A DNA stretch of 64,000 nucleotides from Metaphire vulgaris (lineage: Eukaryota > Annelida > Clitellata > Crassiclitellata > Megascolecidae): positions 4,016,513 through 4,080,512 of the forward strand of contig CM030849.1 in the NCBI GenBank assembly GCA_018105865.1, given 5' to 3'. Under the pieces are notes generated by a model, which saw only the letters and a list, made by a program, of their open reading frames with translations, made no database searches and was not told the origin of the DNA. The translations under genes were made by a program, and so were the position numbers. Below are positions 21,871 through 33,180 of the stretch, one piece after another (the stretch's first letter is position 1; every line of letters starts with the position of its first letter).

Positions 21871-24523
21871 ATGATGCTTGCAATTGCATTTCTTGCTGTC
21901 GGCAAGTATATATGGTGACAAGTTCTATTCTAAAATTAACAATCAATGGGTCCATTCTCAGAAAGCCAAGAATCTGATCTAGAAATTTCGCAACGACAGT
22001 TAAGAACTGTCAAAATGCTAGAGAAAAAGACTGAGGTAAGATATAATATTTTCATGAGACCATATATTTAAAAGTTTTACATGACAAAATTTCAGAAATT
22101 CTGGCGTCTGTTGTGGCCGCAGTTCCTGAATGTTCTCCAGACCCATTACCACCCTGCAAACGACGCAGTCTGTCAATAACCGTTGATAACACACTGCGTC
22201 TTTTCATCGATGGTGTCGAATCAACAAACCTTCCGAATGCCAACGACTGGACAAAGGCAGACACCGTTCCACTTTCATGCTTTGCACGCGTAATAGCAGT
22301 GCTGGCAGCAGATGACGGTGCAGTGCGTGCTGGTATACTGGCTTCCACTGAAGATGGCTTGGTGAAAACGAACGATGGCTGGAAATGTACAAGCGTTTAT
22401 CAACGGGGATGGGAAACAGTGGACTTCGACGATTCTTCTTGGCCTTCGGCTAGAGTCATCGCAGTCCATCACACGTTCGCCTGTCCTTGGACGTGGATTG
22501 ATGGAATAAGGAAAGACGCTTATTGGATCTGGACAGACAACTTCGTCAGAGACATTACTGGAGACCGAGTCGTGTACTGCAGAAAGAATCTTGGTTAGAA
22601 CATATTTTCGTCTTATCTTGAAAGGCCACAAAATTTTTCGTTTACTTTGAGTGAATTATTTACTTTTAGTGCATTACGTCCATATTGTTTCTTTCCGATG
22701 CAGTATTGATGTTAGTTGCATTCAAGAGACAATTCGTGTATCTCTTTGAGGTGTAATTAATCGATGCATCGACTACTTCTGCATCAGGTTTTAGTCAGCA
22801 CATCATATGAGGACAATGAATTATGGAGTTAGCTGTAGTTATTTTGATATCTGTCTGCCTTCTGTCTTCGGTCACATTTGAGAGATTACGATTAATATTG
22901 ACTCATATTTCAGTATTATAATATTAATGTTTGCAGAACCACACACTTTCCTCTTCTGGCTTTATGAAATGCTCTGCAAGAATAGAATAGTTGAACCCCT
23001 GAACGTAGTAAACCAAAGACCCATAAATATAAAAACAAATAAACCAACGAAACTGTTGCCGTGATAATAAAGATAAATATTTTCGCTGATAATTTTGTTT
23101 AACGACATTTTATTGATTTTTCGGCCTCGCTATACGCCCAGTTTTAGTTCAACATGAGCATCGCAAATAAGACGATTCATGTTTCCTGCGGTTATTTATT
23201 TCAGTTTTGTTTGCAGATTGGTGGAAATTTACTCACAGTCTACTTCCTCCGTGCCCTAGGCGTAGTCTTTCCATAACTGGGGACAATTATATGATACTCT
23301 ACTTGGATGGTGTCCAGCAAAGGGGTCTGCCAAACGCCAACGATTGGACAAAGGCAGATACCTTTCCGCTGTCACGGAACACACGAGTAATAGCAGTCAA
23401 AGGCACAGACGATAGAAGAGTGCGTGCAGGAGTACTCGCCTCCACTGGTGATGGCTACATACTTACCAATAGTTCATGGAAATGCACCAATGTATACCAT
23501 GCTGGTTGGGAGACGGTGACTTACGACGACTCTGCCTGGCCAGCTGCTTTCGTCACTGGAATCCACCAGACGTATCCGTGTCCTTGGCAAACAGTCCCGG
23601 ATATAAGACTTGACGCCTACTGGATATGGACGAACAAATACGATAGCAGCGACGGAGGAGACGTGGTGGTATATTGCAGATTCAAGATAGGTAAAACCAA
23701 TTCAGACTACAGTAATAGGTTTCGTTAAAATTTAACAAATTTTGAAATCCTGAGCAGAGTATGAATCCTGAATTAACCTCTGCAATATAACATTTAGCAT
23801 CTTTAGATAGAAGGAGTCGCATATTTGTCCTGCTAGTCTGGTCAAAATTTCTTTTAAAGAACCAACGCTTTACCAGTGTTTGGAACAATAGTTGACTAGA
23901 CTATTTAAATACTATTGCAAATAGTTGAGCTTAAACACTATTTAAAATAGTTTTCCAATAGCCAATAGTTCGCAACTATTTAAATAGTATTTAAATACTA
24001 TTTAATTTTTCAATGTCAAAATGAAAACTGTATTATCATTTATCACTGGCGAATGTTATAATCTAAAAGCACTGTCACTAGTTATCTGCATGATCACATT
24101 GATTAGTAATACAGTCACCTGTTAGGTTATTCACCAAAAGTCTTGATTAATCTTGAGGAGCAGCAGTTTCTCAAATGTTTGTCACATAGTAAGCGATTTC
24201 TACGCTTTGAGATGATAACATAATACAACTATTTAAAATCAAGTATTTATAAATAGTGCTAAACTATTTATAAATACTATTTAAATAGGTAAGTTCGCTA
24301 ACTATTTAAAATAGTCGCTTAAATAGTTCAGAACTATTTAAATAGTATTTAAATAGTATTGACTATTTCAATAGTCACAACACTGCGCTTTACATATTTT
24401 AAATTCTTGAAATAAATATTAATTCACGAATTTTTAAGAATAAACTGACTTTTCATTTCCATTTATGTAAAGTGCTCTTGCTTTTGGCATCTAGCTATGT
24501 TATAGCGCTATAGAAATTGTCGA

Positions 24524-24607
<84 letters not shown>

Positions 24608-24948
24608 TTGATGCGTCGCATATTCCGAAAGTATTAACTATAGCTCATCCAATTATGTGTCCTTGGTAAACTTTTATAATCACTGTTGACAGTCGTTTAT
24701 ATCCGTATGTGGCGGACTTCTTCCTCTCTTCTTCATCTTCTTCTTTCTTCTTCTTCCTTCTTCTTCTCCTCCTCCGTTAACCTATCTTGGACAGAACGTT
24801 GTAATGATCACGTACAGATCCCAACTGTCTCTTTCTCGTGCGTTCCTCCTCGCTGGCTGTTGTATAAAGTTGCGCCGACCATGGCTCTTCGCAAATTTTC
24901 GCAGCTACATCAGCTTCGGTCTCCACGGTGTCTCTTCACATTTTGTGA
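21871..24948 (+). CDS. Secreted two-domain galactose-binding/lectin-like protein, tandem copy 2
   Basis: Exons 21871-21901, 22096-22593, 23217-23690 and 24905-24948 have the same exon lengths and phases as copy 1 and also give 348 codons. The signal peptide starts MMLAIAFLAVEILASVVAA. Domain 1 differs from copy 1 at few positions outside its first ~25 residues; domain 2 is almost identical. The tail is ATSASVSTVSLHIL. The GC-AG donor of intron 1 (GGCAAGT at 21901) is kept. Intron 3 carries a 512-bp hAT-like insertion and a SINE tail with (AAT)n. AATAAA lies at 25744. Intact, and probably the most recently duplicated partner of copy 1. Function as inferred for copy 1. Confidence 0.75.
23874..24385. 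mobile_element. hAT-like element with CTATTTAAATAGT repeats in intron 3 of copy 2
   Basis: Ends CAGTGTTTGGAAC and CACAACACTG, with a perfect 8-bp duplication CGCTTTAC (23866-23873 and 24386-24393). Copy 1 has the empty site CATCACTTTACATATTTT. The interior is packed with palindromic ACTATTTAAATAGT units. Confidence 0.9.
24480..24608 (+). repeat. SINE 3' tail and (AAT)n array in intron 3 of copy 2
   Basis: TAGCGCTATAGAAATTGTCG is followed by about 26 AAT units. Copy 1 runs directly from AACTGACTTTGGCC to TTGATGCGTCGC, so this is an insertion specific to copy 2. Confidence 0.8.
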
Positions 24949-26545
24949 TAGTATCCGTAAACTCAAAGCTTTAGAACTAAGTGTATTGTCAAATATAGAT
25001 TCATTTGGTCCCCCATGTTGCAATCTTGTCATGGCAATGAAGGGCACAAGCTTATGGCATTATCTAAGCCTTAGATATTTTAAAGCCAAAGTTATGAGTT
25101 TCAATTTATTGTATATGTGGCCAAACGATAGTCCTGTTAGCGTCGCAAGCAAATCAATTAAGAACGCAAAGCAATGGGATCAGAAGTTTGTATTTGTGCC
25201 AGTGAGTGGCAATATCTGTCCGGTTGGCTTATAATGGGTGATTGGTCTTCACTATACAGTATCTCTAAAGGTTCCTACAGAATTTCTAGTGAGTCATTGC
25301 ATTTGCAATGGCCCCGATGGGCTGCTGTGTTTGAAGTAGGCAGTGATAGCATATGATTGTGAGGAATGTTTGGATTCGAAGCTGTCTCTGTCTGGTGCCA
25401 GTCTTTTGTTCAACTTGATCGTTTTATAACCTTTAATGTTGCTTATAGTGATAAAGGATGGCGGTACTTAACTATGCCTGCAGATAAAATACGAAACCAA
25501 TACGTGATCTTAATGTTGGCTTTTCTGTTGTAGATAAAGACTTGCCAGGTTCTCGACCTATCGGTCCTCACGAATGAGCGCAAGCTTTTCTACCAATGGT
25601 GAAAGACATTAAAGCTTGATCCATTGAATCGTTTAGAGACGATTAGTTCGTAAAAATTGCATAACGCTTAGTTCATCATTTTAATCTTGGCAATTGTATG
25701 TATAATGTAGCGTAGATTAAAGGCCTAATCACTAACTTTCAGAAATAAAAACATTTCAAAATCTGTCGTGCTAGGCCTATATCTGAAAATTTTAATACGA
25801 GTGCTGCGAACATCGGATTTTCAAAATCAGTAAACCTCTTGCCACTGCTGTCTCTCGTTGCCGCTAATAAGAAGCAAAAGTAATTAAACTAATCATAGCA
25901 TGATAAAATGCGTTATTATTTTAAAAGTCGAAAGCATATTATTACATATGAGCTTACATTACAATACAAATCAATATTTCTTTATTTGATTTAAATCAAC
26001 CATGACAAAAAGCAAGGTCACAACAATAAATTAGACTTGTCTTATTACTTCCCTTACGTATTAGCTGTAAATCAAAATAATATTATATTTGAAATTAGAA
26101 TTGTTTTACATTTACTGTAGGGCCTACGTCCTTAGAATAATAATCTCGCGTGGGAGCAAAATAGAAACTGTGCTATCCAGGCTTATGAAACATTCAGGGG
26201 TGCAAATATGGCTTTGTCCCTCGTGTCCTGACACCGGTGTTTTTTGAAGAACGTGTCCCTATGGGCGTGGACACGGGTGTTTATGGTTATGAAATAACAA
26301 TATTTTATTGTCAGAAGGCAAAAAGCAAAACAGGTCATCACCACACGTAAGCAATTTTAAGTCAAAAAGGTCATCACCTGAAAAATCAGGACACGACCGT
26401 TTTTCAGGTTAAAATTGACCAGTTTTTCTGACCAGGTTAGAAATATCTGTCAATAACCAGGTTTGTAGAAACAAGGCAATTGTTATACAAAGTTTATCTA
26501 TCTGATACCGGTAAACACTAACCATCATTCAACAGAAACCTCTCG
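24949..26545 (+). other. 3' flank of tandem copy 2
   Basis: Collinear with the copy 1 flank. A 182-codon frame at 24686-25234 covers the last exon and this flank. Copy 1 has frame-breaking indels in the same place, so I do not call it. Candidate AATAAA at 25744. Confidence 0.5.
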
Positions 26546-27054
26546 TACATCCACATCGGACATTAAGGCCATTCACCTAATTATTGGTCCTTTACAAGTC
26601 ACTTGAGGTTTTATCCCAGATCGCTCAGAAATTCTGCCAGTTAACACGAAATTCTTCTTGAGCGCCTTTCCCTTTCGTTTGGAATATCGATCGCCGTCTA
26701 TGACTGATTTCACTTTTGCCTGAAATCACGATTTTCAAGATTCGTGGTTTTCGGTCTTGGCCAAATTTTCTCATGTTACTGTCTTGACTGCGAAGTGCCA
26801 CGAGAATCCGTCGGGCATCAATTATTGGATAGGCCCAGTGGCGGCTCCATGATTTTCCCAGCTCTTAATCCATCATTAAACAAAATAATGATTATTGCCA
26901 CCCCAAAGGCCCCCACATAGAGCGCACTGGATAGGAATGAGCAGATGAAAAATCATTTATATAGCGCACTGAAAGCAATGAAAAAATCATTTTCCTGAAG
27001 GTCTAAATTGGCAATATTAATTTCCACTCTGCGGCCGGTAGACATGCGAGGTCC

Positions 27055-27200
27055 AAGGACTTTAGCCTAGGTTGATGACTCATAAGGCTGACACTCTACC
27101 AACTGAGCCATCGAGGAACGTTAGAGACATCATTAACGAATGCGGTATAGGTTGCTGTGCTATTTGGAAATGATATTATACAAGTAGAATATGAACGAAG
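27055..27200 (-). repeat. tRNA-like repeat, copy 2
   Basis: On the minus strand CGATGGCTCAGTTGGTAGAG is a good A-box-like block. Matches 10140-10290. No complete cloverleaf was found. Confidence 0.5.
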
Positions 27201-27239
27201 GACCATATATTCCTACTGGCAGACCAAGGAAATAGGAAA

Positions 27240-27319
27240 TTAACCCCTTAACCGTGTATTTAACTGTAACTCAATGTAAAATGGACGGATATATCCGGGA
27301 TCCCCAGTTAAGGGGTTAA
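27240..27319. mobile_element. piggyBac-like 76-bp MITE, copy B (inverted)
   Basis: TTAACCCCTTAACCGTG at the left and CCAGTTAAGGGGTTAA at the right, TTAA-bounded, same length as copies A and C but reversed. Confidence 0.85.
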
Positions 27320-27376
27320 GTCGGTTCTATAACAACAGTCTCACTTGCCAGTGCTAGCCTAACTGCCCCTCGGATA

Positions 27377-27564
27377 CAGTGGCGGCTCTAGGATTTGGCA
27401 AGTGGGGGGCCGTTGGGATGGCAACTTCTAATCATGGGGGCCAACCATTTGTTGTTTAATGTATGTAGCATTAAGTATAGGGTCCCAACTGGAGGGGCAC
27501 TGGGGAGGCAGGCACTCAATAGGGGAGCACGGGCCCCCTGGCCCCCCCGGTGGAGCCGCCACTG
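27377..27564. mobile_element. CAGTGGCGGCTCTAGG MITE with perfect 8-bp TSD
   Basis: Ends CAGTGGCGGCTC and GAGCCGCCACTG, flanked by CTCGGATA on both sides (27369 and 27565). The related SINE-like repeat at about 20828 shows the uninterrupted CCCTCGGATACATTGG. Confidence 0.9.
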
Positions 27565-27574
27565 CTCGGATATA

Positions 27575-27717
27575 GGCCTATTGACCATTGCCTGGCTAAT
27601 CATTTGATTTTCACTTAGCCATTTTAAGGAAGGCTAAGCGTCTAAGAATAATATAAGCAGCTACTGTTGTATAATTTCCAAAGCGCTATATAAATTCACA
27701 AGATTTTACTTACCTAT
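27575..27717 (+). repeat. SINE-like repeat fragment
   Basis: AAGGCTAAGCGTCTAAGAAT through GCGCTATATAAATTCACAAG and a TTACTTACC tail, the same family as 20600-20960. Confidence 0.6.
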
Positions 27718-27740
27718 TTAGTTATTGACCAAGTCGAAAA

Positions 27741-28622
27741 CGTCTAAATGCTCGATATTTTGCCTAGAAATGGCTGATTGTGATTGGTCATCGATGTCCT
27801 AGATGGCGTGCTGATGTGATGAGGTGATCTTGTCGACTGATGACTGATGAGATTGCAGGAGGGCGTGACGGCAGGTCGATGCCATCAGGCGTCGGGAATT
27901 TCCAAAGACCTCGAAAGATGTAGGACGCCTCCTGATCGATAGTGCAGCATCTGAGAAGCTACCGGTTTCATCGGGTAGATTTCGGTTGATTTTCGCCAGG
28001 AGATATCGCGATTTCGTGTGTTGAGTATTTATACAAATACTAAGGTTCAGTGTCTTATATAAAGCGTGTGTTCTAATCTACTTTATATGCAGGATATTTG
28101 GCGCATCATTTGTTATCTCTATAATTGGCAAGATTCTCGTAGAGTCTAAATATTTATTTTAGCCTGCAACAATATTGCATACATTTTTGTAATTGGCTTT
28201 TATTTTCTATTTGGCCTTGGCCTAAATCTAGAAATAGTGCCAACACTTGTCAGTTTTGACTCTGCCTATACCTAGCTGTGTGCTTCACGCCACTTTTCCA
28301 AAATTCTAAACGAAACGATGGATAAACAATTATGATTTTTGTCCCTAAGAACTTTTACTGTCGACATCTGATACGGGCAAACAAATTCTATTAAAACTTG
28401 TATATTTCCCTTGCAACAGTATCATTGAAGACGGATCTTAGTGATTTTATCTGGGATTGACGATAGTAAGATGTGCTTGAATGCACATGAAAAGCAATAA
28501 TTGAGATATGACTTTGTCTTGTGCTTATCGAGTAGGGAGGATTCACTTGAGTTGAAAGCTGGGTCTCAAAAATTCGTGCGAGCAACTAACATTCAGAAAT
28601 TACGGCTTCGAAGCAGCCAAGG
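27741..28622 (+). promoter_or_regulatory. 5' flank of tandem copy 3
   Basis: Collinear with the other two flanks. TATATAAAG at 28056 lies in the block shared with copy 2. Confidence 0.4.
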
Positions 28623-30664
28623 ATGATGCTTGCAATTGCATTTCTAGTTGTCGGCAAGTACAGTATATATGGTGACAAGTTCTATTCTAAAATTAACAAT
28701 CAATGGGACCCTCTCACAATGCCGAGAATCTAGTCTTGAAATATTACAATGACTGTTAAAGCACTGTCCAAAATGTTTTTAAAAGGATTGAAATAAGATA
28801 TGTTTTTGGAAGAAGATTTGAGAGGCATATTCTTTATCTAATAGTTTTATATGACGCCATTCCAGAAATTCTGGCGACCACTGTGGCAACAGAGCCATCT
28901 TGTAACCAAAGACCGGTGCCATTCTGTCAGCCGCGCAATCTATCAATAACCGTTGATAACACGCTGCGTCTTTACATCGATGGTGTCGAATCAGCACGTC
29001 TTCCGAATGCCAACAACTGGACAAAGGCAGACACAGTTTCACTTCCGTGTTATACACGCGTAATAGCAGTGCTGGCAACAGATGACGATGCGGTGCGTGC
29101 TGGTATACTGGCTTCCACTGAAGATGGCTTCGTAAAGACGGACGGTGCTTGGAAATGCACAAGCGTTTATCAACGGGGATGGGAAACAGTGGGCTTCGAC
29201 GATTCTTCTTGGCCTTCGGCTAGAGCCATCGCAGTCCATCACACGTTCGCCTGTCCTTGGACGTGGATTGATGGAATAAGAAAGGACGCTTATTGGATCT
29301 GGACAGACAACTTCGTCAGAGACATTACTGGAGACCGAGTTGTGTACTGCAGAAGGAAATTTGGTTAGAGCCAGGGCCGGATTAAGGTCCGAGTGGGCCT
29401 GGGGCTGAGAAGTAAAAAAAGGTCGTGGCTTCCATAATTTGAAAATTACCCCTTGCAAAATTTCCTGCCGCATTCACTGAAAATCTTGAAATTCTCTGAA
29501 AAGCAAATAAAAGGTCGCCGCTTGAAAAATGGTGGGCCTATTTTTAATGGTGGGCCTGGGGCTTCAGCCCCCTCAGCCCCACCTTAATATGGCCCTGGTT
29601 AGAGCACATTTTCGTCTAATCTTGTAAAGCCAAGAAATTATTCGTTTTAATTCTGAGTAAAATGTCTTCTTATTGTTTCTTTCCGATGCAGTATTGATTC
29701 CATTTGAATTCAAGACACAATTCGTGTATCGGTTTTCTTGAACACACTTGGGATAATCGATGCTAATCCTGCATCAGGCTTTTAGCCGGCTCATCATCAT
29801 ATGATGACGATAAATTATATGGATTCAGCTGTTGTTATTTTGATACCTGTCTGCCTTCTCTCTTCAATCATATTTGAAGGATCACGATTACTATGCCATT
29901 AATGTTTGCAGGTCCAGACATTCTCTTCTTTTGGCCTAATGCAATTTTCTGCAAGAATGCGATAGTTAAAACGCTGAATGTAGCAATTAACGAACAAAAC
30001 AAATGACTCAGCATGACTCCCACGATAATTAAGATACTGCATAACATGAATAATAATATTATAGAAATAGTATCAGTGAAATTTAATGACATGATGCAAA
30101 GGTCAATTGCCGCACGATTTTGCCCCATTTCGGTTCAGTAAAAGTGTAGTGTCTTTAAAAAAAATCAAGATTCATGCTTTCTATTGTTCTCTTTATTTTA
30201 AGCTGTTCCGAGTGGCCTTGTTCCATGTCCTAGCCGTAAGCTGGCCATTTCTGTGGACAATTACATGCGTCTTTATTTTGACGGCGTCGAGCAAACCGAT
30301 CTACCAAACGCCAACGAATGGAGGATAGCGGATATCGTCCAGCTACCACGGAACATACGAGTAATAGCAGTCGAAGGCTTAGACGACGGAGACAACCTTG
30401 CAGGAATACTTGCCTCTACAGGTGACGGCTACATACTTACCAACGACTCCTGGGTATGTACACACGAGTTCCACAACGGTTGGGAGGGTGTTGATTACGA
30501 CGATTCTGCCTGGCCAGCTGCTCGCATTATTGGAATCCATCAGACGCACATGTGTCCCTGGATGCAAAGTCCGGATGGAAGACCTGACGCCTACTGGATT
30601 TGGACGGACAATTTCGAGAGCAACGACGGAGGAGATCCGGTGGCGCATTGCAGATTAAAGATAG
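28623..30664 (+). CDS. Secreted two-domain galactose-binding/lectin-like protein, tandem copy 3 (3' end uncertain)
   Basis: Exons 28623-28653, 28866-29363 and 30203-30664 match copies 1 and 2 in phase. The signal peptide starts MMLAIAFLVVEILATTVAT. Domain 1 is the usual length. Domain 2 is four codons shorter, clearly more diverged (for example WVCTHEFHNGWEGVDYDDS), and its first 20 residues are unrelated because the acceptor region changed. I found no equivalent of the fourth exon: the matching stretch (about 30700-30910) is replaced by repeat sequence, and the poly(A) signal position reads AATAAG (33197). Without splicing the frame runs to a stop at 30741. A hAT-like MITE sits exactly at the exon 2 donor. 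Either a new 3' end is used or the copy is decaying. Confidence 0.65.
29372..29597. mobile_element. hAT-like MITE at the exon 2 splice donor of copy 3
   Basis: Ends CAGGGCCGGATTAAGG and CCTTAATATGGCCCTG. The perfect duplication GTTAGAGC lies at 29364-29371 and 29598-29605. GTTAGA is the intron 5' splice sequence used by all three copies, so two donors now exist, 234 bases apart. Confidence 0.9.
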
Positions 30665-30699
30665 GTAAAACCAGGATTATTTCTAGGATTATCAATTGG

Positions 30700-31127
30700 G
30701 GGAGGTCGGTAAATTCTGGGGCCCTCTGCCAAAAAGTCTGACAAGCAAAAAAGGTCATCGCATAGCTGAAGTTGGAGGGGTGTTGGGGGTGTCGGTCTCT
30801 GTTTGGCTCAAAGATAAGCTAAGCTAGGCCTATGTATAGAAGCCCAAAGCTTAAGACGCCTAAGCTAGGCCCACAGAGGCTTGATTACTTTGCATGTGGA
30901 TAAAAGGCAACTGTGGATGTCTCAACAAATTAAGAACGCAAACGCAGAGTGAAATCAGACGTTTGTATTTATGCAGATGAATGGTAATATCTGCATGACT
31001 GATTTGTAATGGCGAATTGGTCTTCACTTTATCTCTAAAATCTCCTACAGAATTTCTAGTGAGTCATTGAATTGGTTGTCAGTGATAGAACGTGACTTTC
31101 CAGAGATTTTGGATTCGAGGCTGTACC
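30700..31127 (+). other. 3' region of copy 3; repeat-replaced
   Basis: Contains CTGACAAGCAAAAAAGGTCATC and a GTTGGGGGTGTCGG stretch where copies 1 and 2 carry the last exon. Collinearity with copies 1 and 2 resumes at about 30925 (AAATTAAGAACGCAAA). Confidence 0.45.
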
Positions 31128-31422
31128 CAGTGGCGTAGCCAGGATTTCCGTAAGGGGGTGGTTTTGACCGTAACCAACTTTCGAAAAATCTTGACATGAA
31201 CAAAAAAGATCATCATCATCTTTCCTTCTAATTTTTTTCTTTGCAGGTGCTGACAAGCAAATAAAAGAGGTCGTCACGCCTAAACAATTTGGGTCGGCAG
31301 CGCCAAGAGAGGGGGAGGGGGTTGAACTTCAGAACCGAGTCCAAAATAAAAATGTCTGGAAACACATTAACAATTTTTTTCGTCGCAGCCAAGCCAACCC
31401 CCCATCCTTGGCTACGCCACTG
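31128..31422. mobile_element. CAGTGGCGTAGCC MITE in the 3' region of copy 3, perfect 8-bp TSD
   Basis: Ends CAGTGGCGTAGCCAGG and CCTTGGCTACGCCACTG. GCTGTACC flanks both sides (31120 and 31423). Copies 1 and 2 have the empty site CGAGGCTGTCTCTGTCTGG. Confidence 0.9.
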
Positions 31423-31446
31423 GCTGTACCTAGCTAGTGCCAGTCC

Positions 31447-31518
<72 letters not shown>

Positions 31519-31590
31519 CAAGTCGACTTATATAGCGCAGTACACATGAAGAAAGTTCAAAATCAAAAGCGCTTTACAGTCCAAATGATC
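31447..31590. repeat. (TTA)n array with short SINE-like tail
   Basis: About 23 TTA units followed by ACTTATATAGCGCAGTACAC and AAAGCGCTTTACAGTCC. Absent from copies 1 and 2 at the equivalent place (GTGCCAGTCTTTTGTTC). Confidence 0.8.
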
Positions 31591-31874
31591 TTTGTTCAAT
31601 TTGATCGTTTTATAACCTTTAATGTTGTTTATAGTCATCAAGGAAGTCTGAATTTAATTATAATTATGTGCGCAAAAAAATATGAAACCTATTCATGAGC
31701 CTACTTTTCTTTTGTAGATAACGGCTTACCAGAGTTGCCACCACATTGAGCACATACAGTACTTTGCTACCAATGGCGAAATACATTAAAGCGGAACCCA
31801 GTATTTCATTTAGATACCATTAGTTTGTCAAAATTGCATTAGAGTGTGGCTGTTTTATTCTAATATTGACAATC

Positions 31875-32017
31875 GTAAGTCCAATAGGGTGGGAGAAACG
31901 GTTGTTGCCGTAACCAGACAATACTAAAAAGATGCTCCCTGATCTGCTGAACAAGAAAATCCCCTATTTCAATCAATATATTTTTTTATGTCTAGGGTTC
32001 GCAACTTTGAAAAACTG

Positions 32018-32050
<33 letters not shown>

Positions 32051-32490
32051 GGTACAACGGCGTAGAGGCGCGTAGGTGGCGGATGGGGAAGTCCTGGGCT
32101 GGGAAACCTCCTGGGATTTAAATAATACGGAATAAGGTGCCGTGGACCAACTGTACCAGAAGACAACGGCAGGGATGGTGGATGTATTCAACTGAAGAGC
32201 ATGGAAGAACAGCATCACTGGCGGAAGATCTTCGTACGCTGTCGTGCCAGCAGAGGGCGCGTGTCCAACTACTGTTATTTTGCGGCCAGCTCGATATCGA
32301 GAAAATGACCAGTGCTCGGCGAAAACAGGGTCAGCAAGACGGGAACAGGAGGCGGATCAACATTCTGTGTCTCGCTATTGCCGCTGAAGAGCTGGCAGAG
32401 GGCAGGATGGTGACGATGCCTCTTGAAATGTCTTGTGTCCAGCATTGCCACCCATGGGTTGGCAGAAAGCAATGATGATGATGATGATGA

Positions 32491-32526
<36 letters not shown>

Positions 32527-33180
32527 ATATAAATGATATTTTATTTAAAAAGCAATGACTTATTAATAAACAATAAATGCATTAACCTACGATATCATAC
32601 AGTAAACTATTGTGTTGAATCTGCCGATAGTTATGTGTTAAATTCTGTAAAAATAGTCGGTTACTATTAGAATAATGCAGACTTCTTCGTAATGTGGTTC
32701 ACTTCTTGGCTCGATAGTGGGCTCTGCCTGATGAATGCGAGCTATTCGCTTTCCTTTAATGCCTTGTAGGAAACATTCTATTTTTGATTTCCAATGACGA
32801 TCATTTTTTATACGTGAATTCTTGTTAGATTATGCCAGGCTCTAGTATATGAAGCAAAAGTCGACATTCAGTATTTGGATTCCCAAACGAATTAGCCAAA
32901 ATGTGCTGCCAACATTTCGAGATATTTTAGGAGCATACATGTTGTTTTTGCAAAAGGAGAGGCATGCGACTGCTAATGATATTGTAAACACTGTTACATC
33001 TTAGCCTTCATAGGTGATCGAGATATATAAGACAGCAGGCATATTGCATTTGATAGCATACTGAAAAAAGTGAAAAGGCTATTTGAGAAAGGGGAATGCC
33101 CGTTTGTCTGGGAAGTGAATTATATTTTTTTACTTTTTCACCCACGCTATTGTCTAATTTAGCGTGTTTTATATACCTGA
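31875..33180. other. Insertion-rich stretch specific to copy 3
   Basis: Not collinear with copies 1 and 2. Holds (TA)n at 32018-32047 and 32491-32522, a repeat-derived frame at about 32130-32475, and otherwise AT-rich sequence. No gene recognised. Confidence 0.4.
32130..32490 (+). pseudogene. Repeat-derived coding fragment, family unidentified
   Basis: A plus frame of 112 codons ends at a TGATGATGATG microsatellite, an arrangement common for 3' ends of non-LTR retrotransposons. The peptide (for example QQRARVQLLLFCGQLDIEKM) is not one I can place. Confidence 0.3.

Larger units (their letters stand above)
26546..27740. other. Intergenic repeats between tandem copies 2 and 3
   Basis: No gene. 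Holds a tRNA-like repeat (27055-27200), a piggyBac-like MITE, a CAGTGGCGG MITE and a SINE-like fragment. The remainder includes a partial CAGTGGCGGCTCC element at about 26826. Confidence 0.5.

Noticed and set aside
24686..25234. 182-codon plus-strand frame over the last exon and 3' flank of tandem copy 2
   Set aside because: Copy 1 has out-of-frame indels throughout the same stretch (for example GTTGAAATGACACG against GTTGTAATGATCACG), so the frame is not conserved coding.
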